A stretch of 23,613 bases of DNA from Deltaproteobacteria bacterium (GTDB lineage: Bacteria > Desulfobacterota_E > Deferrimicrobia > Deferrimicrobiales > Deferrimicrobiaceae), in the NCBI GenBank assembly GCA_023488945.1, contig JAMDBZ010000057.1:1-23613 (forward strand), in the 5' to 3' direction. Numbering within the stretch: the stretch's first letter is position 1; each line of letters begins with the position of its first letter. The position numbers were made by a program, and so were the translations under genes. The notes beneath the pieces are model-generated. The model was given only the letters and a program-made list of their open reading frames with translations. It was not told where the DNA came from and ran no database searches. Below, piece after piece: positions 1-7,251 of this stretch.

Positions 1-102
1 GAAAATGTCGCGCTTGTAGTCCTTCTTGAACTGCCCGGTTCGACGGGGAGCCAGCATCAGGACTCTCAAAACAAATGCAGAAGAAAGATGGGTACGGGCC
101 AT
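1..102 (-). CDS. YafQ-like mRNA interferase toxin, 3' end cut by window edge
   Basis: Read on the minus strand, the frame from ATG at 102 to the window edge gives 34 residues. The last stretch, RRTGQFKKDYKRDIF, is the typical N-terminus of YafQ/RelE-superfamily toxins, which cleave translated mRNA on the ribosome and are neutralised by a RelB/DinJ antitoxin. Such an antitoxin gene lies directly upstream. Two starts are possible. ATG 102 has a good ribosome binding site (GGAGG, 5 bases upstream) but adds an unusual hydrophobic 15-residue lead. ATG 57 gives the more usual family N-terminus but only a weak GAGAG site. The catalytic C-terminal residues lie outside the window, so intactness cannot be judged. 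The family call rests on the short basic motif plus the neighbour. Confidence 0.6.
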   Translation of the reverse strand, partial: MARTHLSSAFVLRVLMLAPRRTGQFKKDYKRDIF

Positions 103-184
103 ACGTGCCTCCAATCTTGAAATTGGGGCACATTGGCCTCGGGGGAGAACTCCAGTCCGTGTCGGATCGACGCCATCAGCGGCA

Positions 185-445
185 TCAGGACTCAAGGTCC
201 TCGAACATCTCGCCGAGGCTCCGGAAAGTCTTGATGTCCTTTCCGCGGTCGGACTTCTCGAAGGTCCGGCGCGTCTCCTCGTTCGGGATCTCGACGGCGA
301 AGGGAAGCCCCTTGCGGAGGCGGACCTGAGCGTAGAAAAGGTTGATCGCCTCCGAGCTCGACATCCCGAGCTTGTGGAAGATCCGCTCCGCGTCGGCCTT
401 GAGCGCCGGTTCAGTCCGCGCCCGGATCGTTGCCGTCCTTGCCAT
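185..445 (-). CDS. RelB/DinJ-family antitoxin
   Basis: An 86-residue protein if started at ATG 445; a GTG at 454 in the same frame would add three residues. I prefer 445 because GGGAAGG lies 8 bases upstream. The N-terminus (TATIRARTEPALKADAERIF) is the ribbon-helix-helix DNA-binding part typical of RelB/DinJ, followed by the conserved helix with SSSEAINLFYAQVRLRKGLPF. The C-terminus normally wraps the toxin. The protein should bind the toxin encoded downstream (57/102 to beyond position 1) and repress its own promoter, which can be seen at 478-506. Length and architecture are complete. The 82-base gap to the toxin ATG 102 is longer than the overlap or few bases usual in dinJ-yafQ pairs. Confidence 0.85.
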   Translation of the reverse strand: MARTATIRARTEPALKADAERIFHKLGMSSSEAINLFYAQVRLRKGLPFAVEIPNEETRRTFEKSDRGKDIKTFRSLGEMFEDLES

Positions 446-477
446 TGCCTTCACCTTCCCGGTGCTTCTTCCAGAAC

Positions 478-506
478 AGTGTAGCCCGTCCGGGGAACAT
501 CAGCAA
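478..506 (-). promoter_or_regulatory. Promoter of the toxin-antitoxin pair
   Basis: On the minus strand there is TTGCTG (501-506), a 17-base spacer and TACACT (478-483), a good sigma-70 pattern. The predicted start near 471 leaves a leader of about 26 bases to the antitoxin ATG at 445. The antitoxin probably autoregulates here, but no clear operator palindrome was found. Confidence 0.5.
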
Positions 507-576
507 GCTCCTGGCATCGTTCCCACGTGGCCGGGGACGGGCACTCCCGGGAATCACCTTGATCGAACGGGCGATG

Positions 577-3500
577 CTATTTCTTATCGCACCACGCCCG
601 GGCGTTCTGGAACAGCCGCAGCCAGGGGGACGCCTTGAGGCTGCCTTTCCACTCCTCGGGCATCCAGCCCCATTGCCACTCGAGGAACGTCCGTTCGGGA
701 TGGGGCATGATCGCGAGGTGCCTGCCGTCGGGCGAGCAGAGAGCCGCGATGCCGTGGGCCGATCCGTTCGGATTGAACGGGTATTTCATCGTGATCCGCC
801 CGCGGTCGTCGACGTACCGGACGGGCGCCAGTTTCCGGCTCTCCACGTCTTCGAGGATCTTCTTCTCGGGGAAGAAGGCCCTTCCTTCCCCGTGCGCCAC
901 CCAGATCCCGAGCGTGGAGCCCTCCATGCCTTTCAGCATGATGGACGGGCTGCGGAAGATCCGGACCGTCGCGAACCGCGATTCGAATCGCCCCGAGACG
1001 TTCCGGATGAACCGCGGCTGGCGCCGGTCCGCGATCCCGCGCCACGGCGCCCAGCCGAGAAGCGCCATCAACTGGCACCCGTTGCAGACGCCGAGGCTGA
1101 AAATGTCGGGCCGTTCGTAGAACCGCCGGAACCGTTCGTAGACGGTCGCGTTGAACCGGATGACGCCGGCCCACCCCTTCGCCGAGTCGAGGACGTCGGC
1201 GTAGCTGAACCCGCCGACGAACGCCACCCCCCGGAACGCGTCGAGGTCGACCTTCTCGTCGAGGAAATCGGTCATCGTCGCATCCCAGACCTCGAATCCC
1301 GCCTGGTGGAACGCCGACGCCATCTCCCGGTCGCTGTTGCTTCCCTCTTCCCGGACGACCGCGACGGAGGGCTTCCCCTTCCTCTTCATCGCGGCCGCCG
1401 GGGTGGGCGACGGGGTGAAAGCAAGCCGGTACCTGGGGCCCGGCCGGTCGAAGATGCTCTCCTTCTCCTCCGCGGCGCACCGGGGGTTCACCTGGAGCCG
1501 TTCGAGGCGGTGGCTCGTTTCCTCCCAGATCGCCCGGAGGACCCTCATGTCCTCGTCGAGGACGAGGCGCCCGCCGCATCGGATCCTGATCCGCTTCGCC
1601 GCCGTCGTCTCCCCGATCACGGCGAACGGCACCTTGCCGCGGCGCAGCCGGGCCGCGATCTTCGGCTCGTCCGCGGGGAGATACTCGATGGCCAGCCCGA
1701 GCTCCTCGGAGAACAGGAACGGGAGCGGCGCGGCGCCGTCCGCGCGGATGTCCAGGCCGCAGTTCCCGGAGAACGCCATTTCCAGGAGCGTCGTGACGAG
1801 CCCCCCGTCGCTCCGGTCGTGGCCCGACAGGACAAGACCCTTCGAGACGAGCCACTGGACGGCGTCGAACGCCCGCTCCAGCAGCGCCGGGTCGTCCACG
1901 TCGGGGCAGTCGTCTCCGACCTGCCCGTAGACCTGCGCGAGCGCCGAGCCGCCGAGCCGGTTCCTGCCGTTCCCGAGGTCGATGAAGAGGAGTCTGCTTT
2001 CCCCCGGCCTCTTGATGTCGGGCGTGACGACCTTCGTGATGTCCGGGCACGGCGCGTAGGCCGAGACGACGAGCGTCCCCGGCGATTTCACCGTCTCGCT
2101 CGTCCCGCCGGAGACGACGCGGGCCGCCATCGAGAGGCTGTCCTTTCCGCCGTCGATGGCGATCCCCAGCGCGATCATGATGTCCCGGAGCGCGACCGCC
2201 GCGTCGGAGAGCCGGGCGCCCTCGCCCGGCAATTTGGCGGCCCACATCCAGTTCCCGGAGCACTTGACCTGTTCCAGCGCGCCGATCTTCGCCCAGACGA
2301 GGTTCGTCAGCGCCTCTCCCACCGTCAGCCGGGCCATGGCCGCCGGATCGACAAGCGTCTTGATCGGCTGCTCGCCGATGGAGATCGCCGCGCCCGTGAG
2401 GCCGAAATGGCTCTGCCCGATCACGGCGACGTCCGAGACGGTGAGCTGGAGGGGGCCGGCGCACTGCTGCCTCGCGACGAGCCCCGTCACGCTCCTGTCC
2501 ACCTTGTTCGTCAGGAACCTCTTCGAGCCGACGGAGACGAGCCGCAGAACCCGGTCCAGGGCGTCGCGGACGGAGAGGTCCGGCGGAAGGTCCAGCGGCG
2601 CGAGTTCCGGCGCGATCCGCTCCAGGCGGAACGTCTTCTGCGGCATGTCGCCCAGGATCTTTTCCAGGTCGAGATCGACCGGCGTGCTTCCGTCGTCCTC
2701 GTCGTGGAGGACGATCCGCCCGTCCCCCGTGATCCGGCCGATGAAGGCGCACGGGACCTTTTCGCGGCGGCACATCTCCCGGAAGAGGTCCGCGCTTTCG
2801 GGCCGGATCAGGAAGGCGTTCTGCTCCTGGTACTCGGCGCCCCACAGCTCGAGGACGGACAGCGTGGCGTCGCCGCTCTGGATCTTCCGGACCTCGATCC
2901 GCGCCCCTGCCGGATAGACGATCTCCTTGACGACGTTGCAGTTCCCCCCGGCCCCCTGGTCGTGGATGCTGACGATCGGGTTTTGCGCGCCCAGCTCGAC
3001 GCAGGCGCGGATCACCCGGTTCACCTTCTGTTCCATCTCGGCGTCGCCGCGCTGGACGGCGTTGAAATCGAGGTCCGCGACGTTCTCGCCCTGGATCATG
3101 CTCGAGGCGGCTCCGCCCCCCATCCCGATCCGGTACGCCGGCCCCCCGATCTTCGTGACGAGCATCCCCCGTTCCGGGGGATCCTTCTCGACGTGGCGGG
3201 CATCCATCTGGCCGATCCCGCCGGTGAACATGATCGGCTTGATCCATTCGCGCCGTTCCCCGCCGGGCAGCGTCATGCCGAACGAGCGCGTGAAGCCCTG
3301 GATGACCGGCTCGCCGAACTTGTTGCCGTAGTCGGAGGCGCCGTTGCTCGCCTCGATCTCGATCCTCAGCGGGTCTGCGAGGTTTTCGGGGTAGCGGTAC
3401 GAGGCGTCCTCCCAGGGAAGCGGATAGCCGGGGATCCGGAGGTTGCCGACGCAGTAGGCGGCGGTCCCCGCGATGACGAGCCCGCCCTTCCCCGTCGCCT

Positions 3501-4485
3501 GGACGTCGCGGATCCGCCCCCCGGTTCCGGTTTCCGCCCCGGGGAACGGGGCGACGCCGCTCGGGAAATTGTGCGTCTCGGCCGTGAAGATCAGATGATA
3601 GGTCGCGCCGGCCTCCTTCATCCGGGAAAAGCGCCCGGGCGCCTCGGGGAGGATCGTCCTGATCCGGAATCCCCGGATCGCGCTGGAATTGTCCCGGAAC
3701 GCGATCACGCTGTTCGCCGGATTCGCCTGGAGCGGCTGTTTCACGATCCGCATGAGCGTCTCCGGGATCTCCCGGCCGTCCACGACCAGTTTCCCCCGGA
3801 AGAACCAGTGGCGGGAATGTTCGCTGTTCGACTGGCTCAGGTCGAAACATTCCACGTTCGTCGGGTTTCGTTTCAGGTCGCGCGCGAACAGGTTGTAGTA
3901 ATACTCGATGTCCCAGTCGTCGAGGCCGAGCCCCATCGAGGCGTTGACCTCCCGCAGCGCGGAGATCCCCTCCTCGAGCAGGGGAACGGTGCGGACGGGC
4001 TCCGGACGGACGCCGGTCTCGAACGTGGTCAGCGGCTCCGGGTAGACGCATTCCGTCATCCGGTCGTGGACCTGCGCGGCGAATCTCCCGATCGAATCGT
4101 CCCCGAGGCCGGAATCCGCCGCGATCCGGAACCGTTTCGACCTCTCGATCCGGACGATCTTGTCCAGGCCGCACGCGCGGCACACCGAGACGGCGTTCGT
4201 GGACCAGGCCGTCGTGAAGTTCATCCTCGGACCGACTTCGAGAACCGGCCCTCCGTCGAAGAAGCTCGAGGACGAGCAGTTCCGCGGCTCGAACGTCTCC
4301 GCGAGAAGCCATCGCAGCGTGCGGATTTCGGAATCGTCGAGGGGGGCCGAGGTCGCGATGTTGAAACAGGACTCCGTCTCGATCCCCCGGATGCCGGCCG
4401 AGACGGCCTTCCTGACCACGCGGAGAAGGTCGCTCTTCCTGGTCCCGGACAGGGCCGGTTTTCTGTAAAGACGCATCATGCGCAT
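577..4485 (-). CDS. purL: Phosphoribosylformylglycinamidine synthase, single-chain PurL
   Basis: 1302 residues, matching the usual ~1300 of the large PurL. It converts FGAR, glutamine and ATP to FGAM in the cytoplasm, the fourth step of purine synthesis. Visible parts are an N-terminal PurS-like region, then the ATP-binding block with AETHNFPSGVAPFPGAETG and GGRIRD, and GMGGGAASSM. The central repeat carries DRSVTGLVARQQ, and the glycinamide-binding repeat carries SGHDRSDGGL. A C-terminal class I glutaminase has the nucleophile in GVCNGCQ (Cys about 1134) and MPHPER (His about 1262, Glu 1264). ATGs at 4485, 4479 and 4476 are all possible starts and none has a good Shine-Dalgarno; a TATCAT-like -10 lies at 4535-4540. 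The gene stands alone, with no other pur gene adjacent. The very long open frames opposite it are GC-driven shadows. Confidence 0.97.
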   Translation of the reverse strand: MRMMRLYRKPALSGTRKSDLLRVVRKAVSAGIRGIETESCFNIATSAPLDDSEIRTLRWLLAETFEPRNCSSSSFFDGGPVLEVGPRMNFTTAWSTNAVSVCRACGLDKIVRIERSKRFRIAADSGLGDDSIGRFAAQVHDRMTECVYPEPLTTFETGVRPEPVRTVPLLEEGISALREVNASMGLGLDDWDIEYYYNLFARDLKRNPTNVECFDLSQSNSEHSRHWFFRGKLVVDGREIPETLMRIVKQPLQANPANSVIAFRDNSSAIRGFRIRTILPEAPGRFSRMKEAGATYHLIFTAETHNFPSGVAPFPGAETGTGGRIRDVQATGKGGLVIAGTAAYCVGNLRIPGYPLPWEDASYRYPENLADPLRIEIEASNGASDYGNKFGEPVIQGFTRSFGMTLPGGERREWIKPIMFTGGIGQMDARHVEKDPPERGMLVTKIGGPAYRIGMGGGAASSMIQGENVADLDFNAVQRGDAEMEQKVNRVIRACVELGAQNPIVSIHDQGAGGNCNVVKEIVYPAGARIEVRKIQSGDATLSVLELWGAEYQEQNAFLIRPESADLFREMCRREKVPCAFIGRITGDGRIVLHDEDDGSTPVDLDLEKILGDMPQKTFRLERIAPELAPLDLPPDLSVRDALDRVLRLVSVGSKRFLTNKVDRSVTGLVARQQCAGPLQLTVSDVAVIGQSHFGLTGAAISIGEQPIKTLVDPAAMARLTVGEALTNLVWAKIGALEQVKCSGNWMWAAKLPGEGARLSDAAVALRDIMIALGIAIDGGKDSLSMAARVVSGGTSETVKSPGTLVVSAYAPCPDITKVVTPDIKRPGESRLLFIDLGNGRNRLGGSALAQVYGQVGDDCPDVDDPALLERAFDAVQWLVSKGLVLSGHDRSDGGLVTTLLEMAFSGNCGLDIRADGAAPLPFLFSEELGLAIEYLPADEPKIAARLRRGKVPFAVIGETTAAKRIRIRCGGRLVLDEDMRVLRAIWEETSHRLERLQVNPRCAAEEKESIFDRPGPRYRLAFTPSPTPAAAMKRKGKPSVAVVREEGSNSDREMASAFHQAGFEVWDATMTDFLDEKVDLDAFRGVAFVGGFSYADVLDSAKGWAGVIRFNATVYERFRRFYERPDIFSLGVCNGCQLMALLGWAPWRGIADRRQPRFIRNVSGRFESRFATVRIFRSPSIMLKGMEGSTLGIWVAHGEGRAFFPEKKILEDVESRKLAPVRYVDDRGRITMKYPFNPNGSAHGIAALCSPDGRHLAIMPHPERTFLEWQWGWMPEEWKGSLKASPWLRLFQNARAWCDKK

Positions 4486-4688
4486 TCGGCGGATGATCCC
4501 GGGAGAATACGGGTTCGTTCGAACGTCGGGGTCGATGATACCACGACGCTCGCGTCTTCCGCCCGTTCGTCCGACAATTCCGTCAGTCCGTGAGCTGCGC
4601 GAGGAAATACGGCATCCGCTTCCGCGGCCGGGGCCAGCCGTGCGGGAAGATGACCGCCGGCTTCGCGACGACGCTCATGGCGATCCGG

Positions 4689-5447
4689 TCACGGACCGGG
4701 AACGAGATGCCGGTATGTCCACAGCGCCAGGTACTCCTTGATCGCCAACGCCGAGTCCCGCAGCGCCCCGGCGCCGGGGAGGGAGTCGGCCCAGACGTAC
4801 CGCTTCCCCGGCCAAGTCCGGTACGCGGCGGGGTACGGCACGACCTTCTCTCCCGCCCGCTCGAACAGCAGGACGGCCCGCGGCATGTGGAACGCCGATG
4901 TCACGAGGATCGGCCGCCGGAACCCCTGTTTTCGGCAGACGTCACACGAATATCTCGCGTTCTCGAACGTGTCGTGGCTGCCGTCCTCGGCAATGACCCG
5001 GTCGGGCGGAACCCCCAGGTCGACGAGGAACCGGCGGACGATCGGCGCCTCCGGCTTCTTCCCTTTGAAAGGCGTTCCCCCCGACACGACCACCGGCACC
5101 CCCAGCCGCTTCTGGAGCCGGGCCGCCGTGACCAGGCGTCCGAGCATCTCACCCCGGGGAGCCCCTTCCCCGGAGAAGTCGGGCGCCTCGTCCTCCACTC
5201 CGCCGCCGAGGAGGACGATCACGTCCCCGCGCGGGTCGGACGGCAAGGAGAACCGCTCCTCGAGCCCGCGCAGGAGCGCATCGGAGGCCGGCGCCGCGGA
5301 GAGGATCCAGAGAGCGGCGGCAAACGAAAGAAACAAGGCGCCCGCACCCCGCCGTTTCCGCCGGACCAGGACGGCCCCCGCGCACACCATGGCCGCGACG
5401 AAGAGCCCGGGCGGGACGGCGAACGCCGTGACGGCGTATTTCAGCAC
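4689..5447 (-). CDS. YdcF/ElyC-like (DUF218) membrane-anchored envelope protein
   Basis: 252 residues starting at GTG 5447, with GGAG 9 bases upstream. Two hydrophobic segments (about residues 5-25 and 38-55) are followed by the DUF218 domain. That domain has the signature pieces VIVLLGGG, LQKRLGVPVVVSGG, EDGSHDTFENA and ILVTSAFHMPRA, the last with the conserved His. Proteins of this type (SanA, YdcF, ElyC) sit in the inner membrane and are linked to peptidoglycan or envelope maintenance; the exact reaction is not settled. The gene is transcribed away from the CoA-transferase operon across a 103-base intergenic space. A 15-codon frame (5488 down to about 5444) overlaps the start in another frame across a run of six C. 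A one-base change there would fuse it, so the N-terminus deserves a check. Confidence 0.85.
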   Translation of the reverse strand: MLKYAVTAFAVPPGLFVAAMVCAGAVLVRRKRRGAGALFLSFAAALWILSAAPASDALLRGLEERFSLPSDPRGDVIVLLGGGVEDEAPDFSGEGAPRGEMLGRLVTAARLQKRLGVPVVVSGGTPFKGKKPEAPIVRRFLVDLGVPPDRVIAEDGSHDTFENARYSCDVCRKQGFRRPILVTSAFHMPRAVLLFERAGEKVVPYPAAYRTWPGKRYVWADSLPGAGALRDSALAIKEYLALWTYRHLVPGP

Positions 5448-5476
5448 GGGGGGAAGCTCCTTCTTCGCGTGAGCGG

Positions 5477-5504
5477 TTTCTTGTCCATCGGCCCATTTTA
5501 TAAT
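5477..5504 (+). promoter_or_regulatory. Promoter of the CoA-transferase operon
   Basis: A perfect TATAAT -10 lies at 5499-5504 in an AT-rich patch unlike the surrounding GC-rich DNA. The -35 region is poor (best fit TTTCTT at 5477-5482, 16-base spacer). A start near 5511 gives a leader of about 40 bases before ATG 5551. The same patch reads TATAAA on the minus strand and could also serve the divergent DUF218 gene. Confidence 0.45.
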
Positions 5505-5550
5505 CTAATGAAGCGTTTTGAACCGTCTCCGCGGAAAGGAGCCGCTCCCC

Positions 5551-6399
5551 ATGAACAAGGCGCAGTTCGCGACGCTGTCCGAGGCGGTCGCCGAGATCCC
5601 GTCCGGGTCGCAGGTCGTCATCGGCGGAGCGATGGTCATGAGCCCGATGGCGGTCGTCCGCGAGCTCGTCCGGCAGGGCAAGAAGGATCTCGCCCTCGTC
5701 TGCTCCCCCATCGGCGGGATCAACATCGACATGCTCGCCGGCGCCGGCTCCGCCCGGTCGGTCGAGTTCCCCCAGGTCTCGATGGGCGAGTTCGGGATGG
5801 CACCCAACTTCCGCCGGGCGGTCGAATCGGGACGGGTCAAGACGCGCGAGCACTCCTGACCCGGGATCCTCGCCGGGCTCCAGGCTGGAGCCGCCGGTCT
5901 TCCGTTCCACCCGGTCCTCGGGCTCGCCGGGACCGACTACGAGGCGGTGCGCCCCGACTTCCGGAAGGTGGCCGACCCGTACACGGGGAACGAGATCTTC
6001 GTCGTCCCGCCGATCCGCCCCGACTGGGCCGTCATCCACGCCCTGGCGGCCGACTCCTCGGGGAACGTGGTTTGCTCCGCCCTCGAGTCCGACCGGCTGG
6101 CGGTGCTCGCCGCCCGGCGGGCCCTCGTCACCGCGGAGGAGGTGGTGCCGGACGAGGCGCTCGTCGCGCGCCCGGGTGAAGTCTTCCTGTCGGCGCTTCA
6201 CATCGACCTCGTCGTCGTCGCCCCGCTCGGGGCGCACCCCGCGGCCTGCGTCCACCGGTACGGGATCGACCGGGCGCACGTCGAAAAATACCTCGCGGCG
6301 TCGAAGACCGATGACGGGTTCCGCGCCTACCTCGCCGAGCACGTCACGGAAAAGACCGAGGCGGAATACCTCCGCGACGCCTGCGGAAAGGCGGTGTGA
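5551..6399 (+). CDS. CoA-transferase/IpdA-like alpha subunit with in-frame TGA at codon 103 (possible selenocysteine)
   Basis: Start ATG 5551 has AAAGGAG 9 bases upstream. The first 102 codons encode the CoA-transferase family I alpha N-terminus, with GSQVVIGGAMVMSPMAVVREL, SPIGGINIDMLAGAG and APNFRRAVESGRVKTREHS. TGA follows at 5857-5859. The same frame then continues with PGILAGLQAGAAGLPFHPV, VADPYTGNEIFVVPP, DWAVIHALAADSSGNV, ALHIDLVVVAPLGAHP and the normal C-terminus to TGA 6397-6399. Read through, it is 282 residues, the usual family size. Aligned by eye to IpdA and GctA from memory, codon 103 falls at the residue after the RE-x-S/D motif: Glu in IpdA (near the reported catalytic Glu) and Gln in GctA. 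A SECIS-like hairpin follows. The alternative is a nonsense mutation or assembly error. The beta subunit follows after 4 bases. Confidence 0.85.
5872..5898 (+). promoter_or_regulatory. SECIS-like stem-loop downstream of the in-frame TGA
   Basis: GGCTCC (5876-5881) pairs perfectly with GGAGCC (5887-5892) around a loop AGGCT (5882-5886). Below a two-base bulge (5893-5894), GCCG (5872-5875) pairs with CGGT (5895-5898). The loop starts 22 bases after the TGA, and it resembles the AGGUCU apical loop of E. coli fdhF, which starts 17 bases after its UGA. Bacterial SECIS elements lie inside the coding region just after UGA and carry a G near the start of the loop, so position and shape fit. GC-rich DNA forms such hairpins often, so this is support and not proof. 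Confidence 0.45.
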
Positions 6400-6403
6400 G
6401 ACG

Positions 6404-7153
6404 ATGCCATTCCATCTGCAGGGCGTGACGATCGAGGAGTTCCTGGCGTTCCAGGTCTCGCGCGAGGTGCGCGACTTCGAGCGGACAGCCGTGGGCACCC
6501 TGTCCCCCGTCCCGCTCCTCGGCGTGCTCCACGCCCGCGCGTCGCACGCGGCGCACGGGAAATTCCTCCTCCTGGGCGCCTCCGAAACCCCGATCACGGA
6601 CGGGTCGAAGGAGCTGTTCGACCTCGCCCAGCGGGGAAAGCTCGACCTCTTCTTCCTCTCGGGGGCGCAGATCGACCGGCACGGGAACATCAACCTGACG
6701 GTGATCGGGGCCTACGATGCCCCGAAGGTCCGGCTTCCCGGCGGCGCCGGCTCGGCGATGCTCTATTACATGACGCGCCGCGTCGTCCTGTTCACCCTCG
6801 CCCACACCCCGCGCCTTTTCGTGGAGAAGTGCGACTTCATTACGTCGGCGGCCGCAAGCCCCGGCTACGCATGGCGCCGCGGAGGCCCCACCCGCCTCGT
6901 GACGCCTCTTTGCGCGATGGACTTCGACGCATCCGCGAGCGAGTGGCGGCTCTCTTCCCTTCACCCGGGCGTCACGTTCGAGGAAGCGCAGAAGGAGACC
7001 GGGTTCCCGCTTGTGCCGTCCGAGGTTCCTGTTACGCCGGGCCCGGGTCCCGACGACCTCGCCCTCCTGAGAGCCCAGATCCCGGTCGTCCGGAACTCCT
7101 ACCCCGTGTTCGCGGAAAATCTCGAGGGAAAGATCGCCGCACCTCCCCGGTAG
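6404..7153 (+). CDS. CoA-transferase/IpdB-like beta subunit
   Basis: 249 residues, starting 4 bases after the alpha-subunit stop, so co-translated with it. Family blocks are FFLSGAQIDRHGNINLTVIG, VRLPGGAGSAM, RLFVEKCDFITSAAASPGY, RLVTPLCAMDF and SSLHPGVTFEEAQKETGFPLV. These match glutaconate CoA-transferase subunit B and IpdB of steroid-ring degradation. Class I transferases carry a catalytic Glu early in this subunit (VESG in GctB). The equivalent stretch here reads LLLGASETPITDG, with Gly at the aligned position, so the usual CoA-thioester Glu seems absent, as in IpdB. The complex may therefore be an IpdAB-type ring-cleaving hydrolase or an atypical transferase acting on an unknown acyl-CoA. 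Assignment to the superfamily is secure; the substrate is not known. Confidence 0.9.
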   Translation: MPFHLQGVTIEEFLAFQVSREVRDFERTAVGTLSPVPLLGVLHARASHAAHGKFLLLGASETPITDGSKELFDLAQRGKLDLFFLSGAQIDRHGNINLTVIGAYDAPKVRLPGGAGSAMLYYMTRRVVLFTLAHTPRLFVEKCDFITSAAASPGYAWRRGGPTRLVTPLCAMDFDASASEWRLSSLHPGVTFEEAQKETGFPLVPSEVPVTPGPGPDDLALLRAQIPVVRNSYPVFAENLEGKIAAPPR

Positions 7154-7201
7154 CCGATCTTCCTCTCGAAGAGGAATCGGGATCACCGTATTATGCGGTG
7201 A
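7154..7201. terminator. Two hairpins between convergent operons
   Basis: Directly after the beta-subunit stop, CCGA (7154-7157) and TTCCTCT (7160-7166) pair with AGAGGAA (7170-7176) and TCGG (7177-7180). A second hairpin, TCACCG (7183-7188) with CGGTGA (7196-7201), follows. No long T-run is present. The place between converging genes suggests a shared, bidirectional 3' end. Confidence 0.45.
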
Positions 7202-7251
7202 CTCTTCCGGGTGCGTCCTGGATGGGAATCCGTCCGACGGGCCGTGGAAGG

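Noticed and set aside
584..4312. 1242-codon second open frame within purL on the same strand
   Set aside because: Arg/Gly/Pro-rich shadow in another frame with no motif.
4516..4525. Palindrome CGTTCGAACG in the purL leader
   Set aside because: Only 10 bp, does not match the E. coli or Gram-positive purine-repressor boxes I know, and no PurR is in view.
430..4593. 1387-codon open frame on the plus strand opposite purL
   Set aside because: Low-complexity Arg/Pro/Asp/Glu-rich product, no family motifs, wholly antisense to a textbook purL; a product of high GC at third positions.
4583..4678. 31-codon minus-strand ORF between the DUF218 gene and purL
   Set aside because: No ribosome binding site and no recognisable sequence; may be chance in GC-rich DNA.
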